Assembly: GCF_030285625.1 (NCBI RefSeq)
Contig: NZ_CP127294.1
Location: forward strand, 6,666,001-6,730,000
DNA from: Amycolatopsis sp. 2-15
GTDB taxonomy: Bacteria; Actinomycetota; Actinomycetes; Mycobacteriales; Pseudonocardiaceae
Reading direction: 5' to 3'
Length of the DNA: 64,000 bases
Shown: piece after piece, positions 44,172-53,198 of the stretch
How positions within the stretch are numbered: the stretch's first letter is position 1
Layout of the letters: every line of letters begins with the position of its first letter
Program-made: the position numbers and the translations under genes
Notes under the pieces: model-generated
What the model saw: only the letters and a program-made list of their open reading frames with translations
Told to the model about the DNA's origin: nothing
Database searches by the model: none

Positions 44172-45067
44172 CGGCCGTCGACGACGAACTCGCGCCGGCC
44201 ACCACGGCCGGCGAAGCACCCGTCAAAGCCCGCGGACTCCTTCGTACGACGTGGCGGTTCCCGCAGGCCAAGGTCGGCACCGTGCTGGCCGGGGTCGTAG
44301 TGCTGGTGGCGCTGCTCGGCCCGTGGCTCGGGCCGGTGCTCACCGGCCACAGCACCACGGACTTCGCGGGCAAGCCGTTCAAACCGGACGGACTGGCGGG
44401 CACCGACGGCCTCGGCCGCGACGTGCTCACGCGGTTCCTCGCCGGCGGCACCACACTGCTGCTCTACGCGGTGCTCGCCACCGTGCTCGGGATCGTGCTG
44501 GGCGCGCTGCTCGGCATGGTCGCCGGGTACGGCGGAGGATGGCTCGACAGCCTGCTGATGCGCGGCAACGACGTGCTGCTGTCGTTCCCGCAGCTGGTGA
44601 TCGCGTTACTCGCCATCGCGGTGATCGGGCCGAAGGGCTGGCTGCTCGTGCTGGTGATCGGCCTGACCCACGCGCCGCGCACGGCTCGCGTCGCGCGCCA
44701 GGCGACGGTCGCGGTGCGCGGCGAGGACTACATCCGGGCTGCGGAGATGTACGCCGTGCCGCGCAGCCGGATCCTGCTGCGCGAGATCCTGCCCAACATC
44801 ACCGGCCCCCTCATGGTGGAGCTCGGCCTGCGGCTGACCTACTCCATCGGCTACATCGCGTCGCTGTCGTTCCTCGGGCTCGGCATCCAGCCGCCCACGG
44901 CCGACTGGGGCTTGATGATCAACGAGAACCGGATCGCGCTGGTCGTGCAGCCGTGGGGCGTGCTGCTCCCGGTGGTGGCGATCGCGCTGCTCGCCGTCGG
45001 CACGAACCTCGTCGCCGACTCGCTCGCCTCGGCCGCGGCCGGGCGTACCCGGGAGGAACGCTCGTGA
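44168..45067 (+). CDS. ABC transporter permease (DppC-like)
   Basis: The 299-residue protein has an N-terminal cytoplasmic tail, a first helix (VGTVLAGVVVLVALLGPWLG), the DppC-type periplasmic loop FKPDGLAGTDGLGRDVLTRFLAGG, and an EAA loop VRGEDYIRAAEMYAVPRSRILLREILPNI. It ends with ADWGLMINENRI and a final helix, all typical. It forms the second half of the membrane channel. It overlaps the first permease and the ATPase gene by four bases each, so the importer genes are translated together. Confidence 0.92.
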   Translation: MTAVDDELAPATTAGEAPVKARGLLRTTWRFPQAKVGTVLAGVVVLVALLGPWLGPVLTGHSTTDFAGKPFKPDGLAGTDGLGRDVLTRFLAGGTTLLLYAVLATVLGIVLGALLGMVAGYGGGWLDSLLMRGNDVLLSFPQLVIALLAIAVIGPKGWLLVLVIGLTHAPRTARVARQATVAVRGEDYIRAAEMYAVPRSRILLREILPNITGPLMVELGLRLTYSIGYIASLSFLGLGIQPPTADWGLMINENRIALVVQPWGVLLPVVAIALLAVGTNLVADSLASAAAGRTREERS

Positions 45068-46647
45068 CCGCCGTGGACAACGCGCAGCTCGCGCTGGAAG
45101 TGACCGGCCTGCGGGTGAAGACGGCCGTGGGCCGGCCGGTGCTGCACGACGTCTCCTACCGCATCGCGCCGGGCGAGGTGCTGGCGCTCGTCGGCGAGTC
45201 CGGGTCGGGCAAGACCACGGCGGGGCTGGCCGCGCTCGGCCACTTCCGCCGCGGGCTCGTCGAGGACGGCGGCGAGGTGACGCTGCACCCGCGCGAGGGC
45301 GAACCCGTCGACGTGCTCTCGCTCGCGCCGCCTGAGCGCAGGAAACTGCGGGGCACGACCGTCTCCTACGTGCCGCAGGACCCGGCGCTGTCGCTGAACC
45401 CGGCGCTGCGGATCGGGCTGCAGATCGCCGAGGTGCTCGAGACGCACGGCTACCCCGGCCCGGCCGAGGAGCGCGTGGCCGAGGTGCTCACGGAGGTCGG
45501 CCTGCCCGCCGATCCGGCCTACCGGCGGCGCTACCCGCACCAGCTCTCGGGCGGGCAGCAGCAGCGCGTGGGGATCGCTATGGCGTTCGCGTGCCGGCCG
45601 AGTGTCGTGGTGCTCGACGAGCCGACGACCGGGCTTGACGTGATGACGCAGGCGCTCGTGCTGGAGACCGTGCGGCGGCTGACGGCCGAGCACGGCGTGG
45701 CGGCGCTCTACATCACCCACGATCTGGCCGTGGTCGCGCAGCTCGCCGACCGCGTCTCGGTCATGTACCAGGGCCGCGTGGTGGAGACCGGGCCGGCCGA
45801 GGACGTGTTGAAGCGACCGGAACACGCGTATACGCGCGAACTGCTGGCCGCCGTGCCCGATCTCGGCGCGGAACCGGGTGCCGCTCCCCCGCCGTCGGAC
45901 GCGGTGCTGGCCGCGCGCGGCATCCGGGTCGCCTACGGGCGCCAAGAGGTGCTGCGCGGAGTGGACCTGGAGGTGACGCGCGGCGAGTGCGTGATGCTGC
46001 TGGGCGAGTCGGGGTCCGGCAAGACCACGCTGTCGCAGTGCGTCGCGGGCCTCATGGGCGGCTTCACCGGCACCGTCGCGCTCGGCGGGACCCCGCTCGC
46101 ACCCGGCACGCGCCAGCGCAGCAACGACGAGCGGAGGCGAATCCAGTACGTGTTCCAGAGCCCGTTCTCCTCGCTCAACCCGCGCCGCACGATCGCGCAG
46201 TCGATCGAGGTGCCGCTGGTGCACCTGACGTCGCTGTCGCGTCCGCGGCGGCGCGAGCGCGTGGCCGAGGTGCTCGACCGCGTACGGCTCGGCCGGTCGC
46301 TCGCGAACCGCCTGCCCGACCAGCTCAGCGGCGGGGAACGCCAGCGCGCGGCGATCGCGCGGGCGCTGGTCACGACGCCCGACGTGCTGGTATGCGACGA
46401 GGTGACCTCCGCGCTGGACGTGTCGGTGCAGGCGACCATCGTGGAGCTGCTCGGCGAGCTGCGCCGCGAGCTGGGGATGGCGGTGCTGTTCGTGACGCAC
46501 AACATCGCGCTCGCGCCCGAGGTGGCCGACCGGATCGCCGTTCTGCGCGGCGGACAGATCGTGGAAGAGGGTACGGTCGAAGCCGTGCTGACCGCGCCCG
46601 CCCACTCCTACACCGGCGAACTGCTGGCCACCACGCCGCGCCTGTGA
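45064..46647 (+). CDS. Fused double ATP-binding protein of the importer
   Basis: The 527-residue protein contains two complete ABC ATPase modules. The first has Walker A ALVGESGSGKTTAG, signature YPHQLSGGQQQRVGIA and Walker B VVVLDEPTTGLDV. The second, from about residue 285, has LLGESGSGKTTLSQ, PDQLSGGERQRAAIA and VLVCDEVTSALDV. This DppD-DppF-like fusion powers peptide-type importers. Start GTG overlaps the permease stop (GTGA) and its end overlaps the hydrolase gene in the same way. Together with the genes at 41608-45067 it makes a complete transporter. Confidence 0.93.
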   Translation: MTAVDNAQLALEVTGLRVKTAVGRPVLHDVSYRIAPGEVLALVGESGSGKTTAGLAALGHFRRGLVEDGGEVTLHPREGEPVDVLSLAPPERRKLRGTTVSYVPQDPALSLNPALRIGLQIAEVLETHGYPGPAEERVAEVLTEVGLPADPAYRRRYPHQLSGGQQQRVGIAMAFACRPSVVVLDEPTTGLDVMTQALVLETVRRLTAEHGVAALYITHDLAVVAQLADRVSVMYQGRVVETGPAEDVLKRPEHAYTRELLAAVPDLGAEPGAAPPPSDAVLAARGIRVAYGRQEVLRGVDLEVTRGECVMLLGESGSGKTTLSQCVAGLMGGFTGTVALGGTPLAPGTRQRSNDERRRIQYVFQSPFSSLNPRRTIAQSIEVPLVHLTSLSRPRRRERVAEVLDRVRLGRSLANRLPDQLSGGERQRAAIARALVTTPDVLVCDEVTSALDVSVQATIVELLGELRRELGMAVLFVTHNIALAPEVADRIAVLRGGQIVEEGTVEAVLTAPAHSYTGELLATTPRL

Positions 46648-47741
46648 CCGGCCACGGCGAGGTGCGGCCGGGGTTCGAGGCGGTGCGCGAAGCGTTCGAC
46701 GAGGTCGCCGCCGCGACCTCGGGCGGGGTCGCGTTCAGCGTCTTCCGGCGTGGTCGGCTCGTGGTCGAACTGTGTGCCGGGTCGGCGGCGCCCGGGGTGC
46801 CGTGGACCCGCGACACGCACGTGGTGCTCTTCAGCGGCACCAAGGGGATCGTGGCCACGCTCGTCGCGATGCTCACCGCGCGCGGCCAGCTCGGCCCGAG
46901 CGAACGCGTGGCGCGCTACTGGCCGGAGTTCGCGGCGGCGGGCAAGGCCGACGTCGCCGTGTCGCAGGTGCTGGCGCACACCGTCGGACTGCCCTATGTG
47001 GACGCCGACGTGCCGATGACCGACAACGCCGCCAACGCGGCGGCCCTCGCCGAGCAGAGTCCCTTGTGGACACCCGGTACGCGTGTGGCCTATCACGCCC
47101 TGACCTACGGTTACCTCGCCACGGAGCTGATCCGCCGCGTCACCGGCCAGCGCGTCGGCGAACTGCTGCACGAGCTGCTCGCCGCTCCGCACGGGCTGGA
47201 CTTGCGGCTCGGCACCCCGCCGGCGGTGCCGGTCGCGACGCTGCGGCGCGCGCCCGGCTACCGGATCAGCACGTTCCTACAGGACGAGGAACGCCGGCGC
47301 GTCGTCGAGCGCATGTACCGCGGCCTGCTCGACTCCACCGACACCATGAACTCCCCCGGGTACCGCGGCGCCGAGCTCGCGGCCGGCAGCGGCGTCGGCA
47401 CGGCCACGAGCATGGCGCGCCTCTACGACCTGCTGCTGGCGGGTTCGCTCGTCCCGTCGGCCGTGCTGACGCAGGCGACCCGCACGTGGAGCGAGGGCGT
47501 CGACGCGATCAGCGACCGGCCGCTGCGTTTCGGTCTCGGCTTCGAACTGGCCGACCCGATCGGCACCTATGGCGCGGACGCCGACCCGGGCGCCTTCGGC
47601 CACTCGGGCGCGGGCGGCGGCCGGCACGGCGCGTGGCCGAACCGCGGTGTCTCGTTCTCCTTCACCACCAACGAACTGCAGGCCGAGGACGTGGACACGC
47701 GCGCCGCGACGTTGCTGGCGGCCCTGCACCGGGCCGCCTGA
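46644..47741 (+). CDS. Serine hydrolase, beta-lactamase family
   Basis: The 365-residue protein is a class C beta-lactamase-fold esterase or peptidase. The catalytic SxxK motif is LFSGTKGIVATLVAML. The second motif region, usually YxN, reads VAYHALTYGYLATELI, with Tyr kept and Asn replaced. The third motif is probably FGHSGAGGGRHG near the C-terminus. There is no signal peptide, so it acts in the cytoplasm. It is coupled to the transporter ATPase by GTGA overlap and is the last gene of the carnitine-type operon. Members include esterases such as EstB; cleavage of O-acylcarnitines to free carnitine is a plausible but unproven role. Confidence 0.86.
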   Translation: MTGHGEVRPGFEAVREAFDEVAAATSGGVAFSVFRRGRLVVELCAGSAAPGVPWTRDTHVVLFSGTKGIVATLVAMLTARGQLGPSERVARYWPEFAAAGKADVAVSQVLAHTVGLPYVDADVPMTDNAANAAALAEQSPLWTPGTRVAYHALTYGYLATELIRRVTGQRVGELLHELLAAPHGLDLRLGTPPAVPVATLRRAPGYRISTFLQDEERRRVVERMYRGLLDSTDTMNSPGYRGAELAAGSGVGTATSMARLYDLLLAGSLVPSAVLTQATRTWSEGVDAISDRPLRFGLGFELADPIGTYGADADPGAFGHSGAGGGRHGAWPNRGVSFSFTTNELQAEDVDTRAATLLAALHRAA

Positions 47742-47906
47742 CCGGGGTCTTTCTCTAGCGGTCCACCGAGAGTTTTGCTGGTACGGCACAGTGGACCCGT
47801 TGGTGTCCTCCGGGTGAGACTCGGCTTCGTCGAAGCACCGCCGGCGGGCTGTCCGGAAGGATCGAGAAGCTCGCTGCCGGCCCGAGGCGAGCCCCGGAGG
47901 GCACGA

Positions 47907-48855
47907 ATGAGCACCGGCGACCCGATGATCGAGGCCACCGGCATCACCAGGACGTTCGGGTCGGTCGACGCGTTGTCCTCGGTGAGCCTGAGCGTCGAGC
48001 GCGGCACCGTGCTGGGCCTGCTGGGCCACAACGGCGCGGGCAAGACCACTTTGGTCAACATCCTCACCACCATGCTGCCGGCCAGCTCCGGCACCGCGCG
48101 CGTCGCCGGGTTCGACGTCGCGCGCGAAGGCGGCGAGGTCCGCTCCCGCATCGGCCGCACGGGACAGTTCGCCTCGGTGGACCAGGAACTCACGGGCCGC
48201 GCGAACCTCGTGCTCCTGGCCCGGCTGCTCGGTTCGACCCGCACACACGCCCGGGCGCGCGCCGACGAGCTGCTCGAGGCGTTCAGCCTCACCAAGGCCG
48301 CCGACCGCCCGGCGCGCACGTACTCCGGCGGCATGCGCCGGCGCCTCGACCTCGCCGCGAGCCTCGTCGGCCGCCCGGAGGTGATCTTCCTCGACGAGCC
48401 CACCACCGGCCTGGATCCGACGAGCCGGCTCAACCTGTGGCAGATCGTCGAGGGCCTGATCGGCGAGGGCGCGACCGTGCTGCTCACGACCCAGTACCTC
48501 GACGAGGCCGACCGCCTCGCCGACCTCATCACGGTGCTCTCGGCGGGCGCCGTCGTCGCGTCCGGGACCGCGGCCGAGCTGAAGGCCCAGGTCGGGCAAC
48601 GCACGGTCACCGTGCGCCTCGACTGGCTCCGCAGCACCCACCTCGCCTGCCCCGCCCTGCGCGGCGCGGGCCTGCACCCCGCCGTCTCCGAGCCGGGTGT
48701 CGTCGTCGCGCCCATCGGGTCGTCCCGCGAGATCGCCACCGTCTTCCGCGCCCTCGACGGCGCCGGCATCGAAGCCGAAGACGTGGTGCGCGGAACCCAC
48801 TCTCGACGGCGTCTACCTGACCCTGGCCGACCAGCACGCTTCGCGCGTCGCCTGA
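47907..48855 (+). pseudogene. DrrA-like ABC exporter ATPase, frameshift near the 3' end
   Basis: The frame from ATG 47907 (GGAGG upstream) encodes a daunorubicin-resistance-type ATPase: MIEATGITRTFGSVDALSSVSLSVERG, Walker A GLLGHNGAGKTTLV, signature TYSGGMRRRLDLAASLVG, Walker B VIFLDEPTTGLDPTSR. Near 48795 one extra base (in GGAACCC) shifts the frame. The expected tail GPTLDGVYLTLADQHASRVA can be read in the other frame to a stop at 48855. Without correction the frame runs on into the permease. The catalytic core is intact and only about 20 C-terminal residues are affected, so function might persist or the base may be a sequencing error. Confidence 0.85.
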
Positions 48856-48872
48856 GCTCCCTGGAGTACCCG

Positions 48873-49698
48873 ATGACGTCGACCCTCACCCGCGGCGCAC
48901 CCACCGCCGCACCGCCCCGCACCCGGGGCAGCTCCTTCGCCACCCAAGTCGCGGTGCTGACCAGCCGCTCCCTGATGACGTCCGTGCGCGATCCGCAGAT
49001 GATCCTGTTCAGCCCGCTGCAGCCGGCCGTGCTGCTGTTCGCAGGTGTTCGCCGTCATGGCCACCACGTCGAGCTTCCCGCCCGGCATGACCTACATCGA
49101 TTACCTGATGCCCGCGATCCTGCTGAACAACGCGGTACAGCAAGCCATGCAGTCCGGTGTCGGCCTCGTCGAGGACTTGAAAAACGGCTTCCTCGCCCGC
49201 CTGCGCTCCATGCCCATCCACCGCTCGACGCCGCTGGTCGCCCGCAGCTTCGCCGACCTGGCCTACTGTGCCCTGCAGCTCGTGGCCCTCCTCGTCGCCG
49301 CCGTCGCCGTCTTCGGCTACCGCCCCGGCGGCGGCTTCCTGGGCGGCGTGGTTTCGGTCGCCCTGGCCCTGGTCGTCAGCTATGGCCTGAACTGGGTCTT
49401 CCTGGCCCTCGGCGCCTGGCTACGGCGGGCGCAGACCATGCAGAACATCAGCATCGTCGCGGTCTTCCCGCTCATGTTCGTCTCCAGCGCCTACGTCCCC
49501 CTCGCCGCCCTCCCGGACTGGCTCCGCGCCGTCGCCCAGGCCAACCCCCTGACCTACGCGGTCGACACCATCCGCTCCATCGCCCTCGGCATGCCCGGCG
49601 GCGGCTTCTCCGCCGCCGGCACCACCCTGCTCATCAGCGCCGCCATGGCCGCCGTCGGCGCCTTCGCCGCCAACCACTTCTTCCGCCGCCCCTTCTGA
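48873..49698 (+). pseudogene. DrrB-like ABC-2 permease, frameshift in first third
   Basis: ATG 48873 encodes FATQVAVLTSRSLMTSVRDPQMILFSPLQPAVLLFA, the usual N-terminus of a DrrB-type permease. Near 49040 the frame changes; the continuation VMATTSSFPPGMTYIDYLMPAILLNNAVQQ, five more hydrophobic helices (for example SYGLNWVFLALGAWL) and PLTYAVDTIRS lies one frame away. Either a two-base loss in a CGCG tract or a one-base gain explains it. The gene follows the ATPase by 17 bases; together they would form a drug or antibiotic exporter. Both halves being frameshifted suggests decay of the whole system or shared sequence errors. Confidence 0.83.
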
Positions 49699-49775
49699 CC
49701 TCACGGCCGCGCCCTTCCCCAGACGCCGCCGTGCTCGCGCGCGGTTCCCCTCCCTCGGCTCCGCGCGCTCCCCGA

Positions 49776-49814
49776 CCCCGGCCCAGGTGGCAACCCCCTC
49801 CACCTGGGCCGGGG
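49776..49814 (+). terminator. 15-bp hairpin terminator after the exporter genes
   Basis: CCCCGGCCCAGGTGG (49776-49790) pairs perfectly with CCACCTGGGCCGGGG (49800-49814) with a nine-base loop and is followed by CTCTTTCAT. It probably ends the exporter transcript. Confidence 0.85.
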
Positions 49815-49960
49815 CTCTTTCATGCCTCGTCACAGTGCGCGTCCTATTCAGCACCCTGCGCAGTCAGTCCACAATAGACGGCGCCGGGCCGCGCCACCCA
49901 CGGTGATTTCGGTCCGGCCTCCCCCGCGCGCGGCGGTCCGGCGCGGGCTAGGTTCGAACC

Positions 49961-50869
49961 ATGCGGATCGTGTCGCTGCTGCCCGCCGCCACCGACCTCG
50001 TCGCGGAGCTCGGCCACCTCGGTGACCTGGTCGGACGAACCCACGAATGCGACTGGCCGCCCGGCGTCGAGTCGGTGCCGGTCGTCACCGCGGCCGAGGT
50101 GGACGACGCGGTACTCACCAGCCGCGAGATCTCCGACGCCGTCGGCGGTTCGGCCCACCGCGGCTCTTCGCTGTACTCAGTGGACACCGCGCGGCTGGCC
50201 GAGCTCGCGCCGGACCTCGTGCTCACCCAGGATCTGTGCGAGGTGTGCGCGGTGTCCTACACCCGCGTCGCCGAAGCCGTGCGGATGCTCGACGCGGGAC
50301 CGAAAGTCCTGAGCCTGGAACCTCGGCGGCTCACCGAAGTCCTCGGCTGCGTCACGACGCTCGGCGACGCACTGGGTGTGCCCGAGCTCGCCGCCGAACG
50401 CGTCCGTTCGCTCACCGCGCGGCTCGACGCCGTCCGCGCCCGCGTCGCCGGCAAGCCCCGGCCCCGCGTGGTCGCCCTCGAATGGCTCGACCCGCTGTGG
50501 CCCGCGGGCCACTGGGTGCCCGAGCAGATCACCGTGGCGGGCGGCGAACCCCTGCTCGCGGCGCCCGGCGAGCACACGCACCCGATCACGTGGGACGCGG
50601 TGGTCGCCGCGCGCCCGGACGTGCTGCTCGTCCTGCCGTGCGGCTTCAGCCCCGATCGCACGGCGGCGGAGTTCGACGTCCTCACCGCGTTGCCGGGCTG
50701 GGCGGAGCTGCCCGCCGTGCGCACCGGCGCGGTGTGGCTGCTCGACGGCCCGGCCTACTTCAACCGTCCCGGGCCGCGTGTCGTCCGCGGCGCGGAAGTC
50801 CTGGCCCACGTGCTGCACGGGGTCGAGACCGGCCCGCCGGTGTCCCCCGCCGAGGCCCGCCGCACCTGA
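49961..50869 (+). CDS. BtuF-like helical-backbone binding protein without signal peptide
   Basis: The 302-residue protein has the periplasmic-binding-like fold of class III metal/cobalamin receptors: [50 protein letters not shown] with paired cysteines, then a long helix ([22 protein letters not shown]) linking to the second lobe [24 protein letters not shown] and a final [17 protein letters not shown]. Unlike exported BtuF proteins it starts directly with the first strand and has no signal peptide or lipobox. It is a known cytoplasmic subgroup of uncertain role. It stands between a terminator and a convergent dehydratase gene. Confidence 0.85.
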   Translation: MRIVSLLPAATDLVAELGHLGDLVGRTHECDWPPGVESVPVVTAAEVDDAVLTSREISDAVGGSAHRGSSLYSVDTARLAELAPDLVLTQDLCEVCAVSYTRVAEAVRMLDAGPKVLSLEPRRLTEVLGCVTTLGDALGVPELAAERVRSLTARLDAVRARVAGKPRPRVVALEWLDPLWPAGHWVPEQITVAGGEPLLAAPGEHTHPITWDAVVAARPDVLLVLPCGFSPDRTAAEFDVLTALPGWAELPAVRTGAVWLLDGPAYFNRPGPRVVRGAEVLAHVLHGVETGPPVSPAEARRT

Positions 50870-50876
50870 ACCGCCG

Positions 50877-51737
50877 TCAGGCGAACACGACGTCCGCGGT
50901 CGCCACGGCCTCGGTGCGCGCGGAGTCGACCTGCAGCGCCGCGCCGCCGTCGGCGGGCACGCCCGTCGCGAGGAGGTGCTCGCCCGCGAACACCGGGCGG
51001 CGCAGGCGGTAGGACAGCGACGGGGTCGCGCGTTCCGGAGCCCGGGTGCGTGCGAGCTCCAGCAGGAGCAGCACGAGCAACGGACCGTGCACCACAAGAC
51101 CCGGGTAGCCCTCGGTGCCGGTGACGTACGGCTCGTCGTAGTGGATGCGGTGCGCGTTGGCCGTCAGCGCGCTGAACCTGAACAGCAGCACGGGATCCGG
51201 CGTCCACGCCTGCTGCCATTCGGCGGCCGACTCCGGCTTGCCGCTCACGTCGAGCGCGGCCAGTGCGGTCCGCCCGGCGTCCTCGCCGGAGCGGTAGACG
51301 ATGTCCTGCTCCTCGACCACGCGTACGGTCCCGTCCTGGCTGATCTCCGACCGCACGGTCACGAACAGCATCTCGCCCGTCCGGCCGTGTTTCACCGCGA
51401 CCTCGCCGAGCGACCGCGTCCGTTCGGCCGGCGTGCCCAGCACGAGCGGCGCCCGGACCTGAAGGCGTCCGCCCGCGAACATCCGCCTGCGGTCCGGCAG
51501 CGGCGGCAGGAAGTGGCCGTCCGCCGGATGGCCGTCGACGCCGATCTCCGAATGCCGCGGCCACTCCAGGAAGTACAGCCAGTGCCACAGCGGCGGCAGC
51601 GCCTGCCCCGCGGCGGCGGCCGGCCGCGGCAGGTCCAGCGCCGCGGACAGCGCGGCGGCCGGTCCGGACGGGAGCGCGTCGGAGTCGGTGACCGGTTCGG
51701 GAGACCACGACTCGACATAGGAACCCAGCGCGTTCAT
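50877..51737 (-). CDS. FAS1-like/MaoC-type acyl-CoA dehydratase (mesaconyl-C4-CoA hydratase-like)
   Basis: The 286-residue protein looks like a double hot-dog hydratase. The N-terminal part has LPPLWHWLYFLEWPRHSEIGVDGHP and GRLQVRAPLVLGTPAERTRSL. The second hot-dog carries RFSALTANAHRIHYDEPYVTGTEGYPGLVVHGPLLVLLLLE, the typical catalytic Asn/His...Asp region of MaoC/HTD2-type dehydratases. Members act on 3-hydroxyacyl or mesaconyl-C4-CoA thioesters. It sits next to a LysR gene on the same strand, 35 bases downstream of it, so LysR may control it. Substrate not determined. Confidence 0.82.
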   Translation of the reverse strand: MNALGSYVESWSPEPVTDSDALPSGPAAALSAALDLPRPAAAAGQALPPLWHWLYFLEWPRHSEIGVDGHPADGHFLPPLPDRRRMFAGGRLQVRAPLVLGTPAERTRSLGEVAVKHGRTGEMLFVTVRSEISQDGTVRVVEEQDIVYRSGEDAGRTALAALDVSGKPESAAEWQQAWTPDPVLLFRFSALTANAHRIHYDEPYVTGTEGYPGLVVHGPLLVLLLLELARTRAPERATPSLSYRLRRPVFAGEHLLATGVPADGGAALQVDSARTEAVATADVVFA

Positions 51738-51772
51738 GGTCTTGGCCTACCACACCACCGCGCGGCCCGCAG

Positions 51773-52627
51773 TCAGGCTGTGACGAGCTCCGCGAACTCG
51801 TAGATCAGCCGCGAACGCCGCGAGGCGACCCACGCCAGGGCGACCTGGCCCGGCGGCAGGTCGCCGACCGGCACGTGCGTGACGTCCGGGCGCGTGTAGT
51901 ACTCCGAAGTGGACAGCGGCACGATCGCGATGCCCAGACCGGCGGCCACGTGCTCCAGCTTCTCCTCGATGCTGCGGAACCCGCGGGGCCGCGCGCCGCC
52001 GCCGGTGCGCAGCTCGGTCGCGACGGCCCGCCACTCCGGCACCGCGTCCGGGTCGTTGAGCAGGTGCTCGTCGGCGAGGTCGGCCACGTCGACGGACTCC
52101 TTGCCCGCCAGGCGGTGCGATGCCGGCAGGATGGCCACGCGCGGCTCGCTGAACATCGGCCGCACGGTGAGCCCGCGCGGGTCCACCGGCAGCCGGACGA
52201 TGCCGACGTCGGCCCGGCCGTCGTGCAGCACCTGGGTCTGGTCGTCCCACGTGGTCCGGACCAGCTCCACCTCGAGATCGGGATGGCGCTCCGTCAGCGC
52301 CCGCACGGGCTCGGTCACGGTGATGCCGGGCATGAAACCGATGGTGAAGGTCGAAGCGCCGCGCGCGGCCAGCGCGACGCGGCGCCGCAACGCGTCGGCC
52401 GAGGCGAGGATCGGCCGGCTGTCCTCGAGCAGCTGCCGGCCGGCGGCCGTGAGCTCCGTCGAGCGCCGGTCGCGGACGAACAGCTGCGCGCGCAGCTCCT
52501 CTTCCAGCGCCCGGATCTGGCGCGACAGCACGGGCTGCGCGATGTGCAGCCGCTCCGCCGCCCGGCCGAAGTGCAGTTCCTCGGCCACGGCGACGAAGTA
52601 GCGCACCTTCCGCAGATCGACGTCCAC
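51773..52627 (-). CDS. LysR family transcriptional regulator
   Basis: The 284-residue product has the LysR HTH: LRKVRYFVAVAEELHFGRAAERLHIAQPVLSRQIRALEEELRAQLFVRDRRSTELTAAG. The effector domain follows (FTIGFMPGITVTEPVRALTERHPDLEVEL and similar alternating strands and helices). It starts at GTG. It lies upstream of the dehydratase gene on the same strand, an arrangement different from the usual divergent one. The inducer is not evident. Confidence 0.92.
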   Translation of the reverse strand: MDVDLRKVRYFVAVAEELHFGRAAERLHIAQPVLSRQIRALEEELRAQLFVRDRRSTELTAAGRQLLEDSRPILASADALRRRVALAARGASTFTIGFMPGITVTEPVRALTERHPDLEVELVRTTWDDQTQVLHDGRADVGIVRLPVDPRGLTVRPMFSEPRVAILPASHRLAGKESVDVADLADEHLLNDPDAVPEWRAVATELRTGGGARPRGFRSIEEKLEHVAAGLGIAIVPLSTSEYYTRPDVTHVPVGDLPPGQVALAWVASRRSRLIYEFAELVTA

Positions 52628-52715
52628 CTCGGGCCTCCCGTCCCTCGCCCGCCCAGCCTAGGCCGTCCGCGGCGCCGCGGACGGGTCGAGACCGACGCCC
52701 GGGTGAGGCCGCGAG

Positions 52716-53084
52716 TCAGCCGGCGAAGCGGCCCACGGCGACGAACACGGTCAGGACCAGCAGCACCACGTTGACCGGCACGCCCTTCGGCTCCTTGCGC
52801 CGCGCGTGTACCACGATCGCCCCCAGGGCCACGATCGCCAGGCCCACCGCCGCGATCGGCGTGAGGACGGGCACGATGCCCAGCGCCTGCGGCAGGATCA
52901 GGCCGATCGCGCCGAGCACCTCCGCGAGCGCGATCAGCTTGACCGAGGTGTCCGAGAAGTCCTCGACCCAGCCCATGTTGGGGTTCTCCAGCAGCTTCTT
53001 CCGCGGCGTGGCGAGCTTCATCCCGCCCGCACCCAGGTACAGCACTGCCGAAATCCCCGCCGCGATCCACAACGCGATGTTCAT
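52716..53084 (-). CDS. DoxX family membrane protein
   Basis: The 122-residue protein has four membrane helices: ALWIAAGISAVLYLGAGGMKL, SVKLIALAEVLGAIGLILPQALGI, LTPIAAVGLAIVALGAIVVHA and VPVNVVLLVLTVFVAVGRF, the DoxX/SURF4-like pattern. The short basic loop TPRKKLLENPNMGWVEDF separates the first two. Small DoxX proteins are linked to thiol-oxidative stress or quinone chemistry in actinobacteria, but function is loosely defined. A 17-base dyad upstream may control it. Confidence 0.85.
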   Translation of the reverse strand: MNIALWIAAGISAVLYLGAGGMKLATPRKKLLENPNMGWVEDFSDTSVKLIALAEVLGAIGLILPQALGIVPVLTPIAAVGLAIVALGAIVVHARRKEPKGVPVNVVLLVLTVFVAVGRFAG

Positions 53085-53109
53085 GCCCGCTCCCGATCCG
53101 TCCGACTCA

Positions 53110-53126
53110 TGTAGTTGAACGCTACA
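53110..53126. promoter_or_regulatory. 17-base dyad upstream of doxX-like gene
   Basis: TGTAG and CTACA arms flank TTGAACG (53110-53126), 25 bases before the DoxX start. Such dyads are common MarR- or HxlR-type operator sites. Confidence 0.45.
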
Positions 53127-53153
53127 CTGTTCGAGGTCGAATCGACGAGCGGC

Positions 53154-53194
53154 ACGGGCGCCGGAAGGTGGGAGGGGAACCTTCCGGCGCCCGT
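53154..53194 (-). terminator. 15-bp hairpin terminator of the GH95 gene
   Basis: ACGGGCGCCGGAAGG (53154-53168) pairs perfectly with CCTTCCGGCGCCCGT (53180-53194), five bases after the GH95 stop on the minus strand. Confidence 0.85.
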
Positions 53195-53198
53195 CCGG

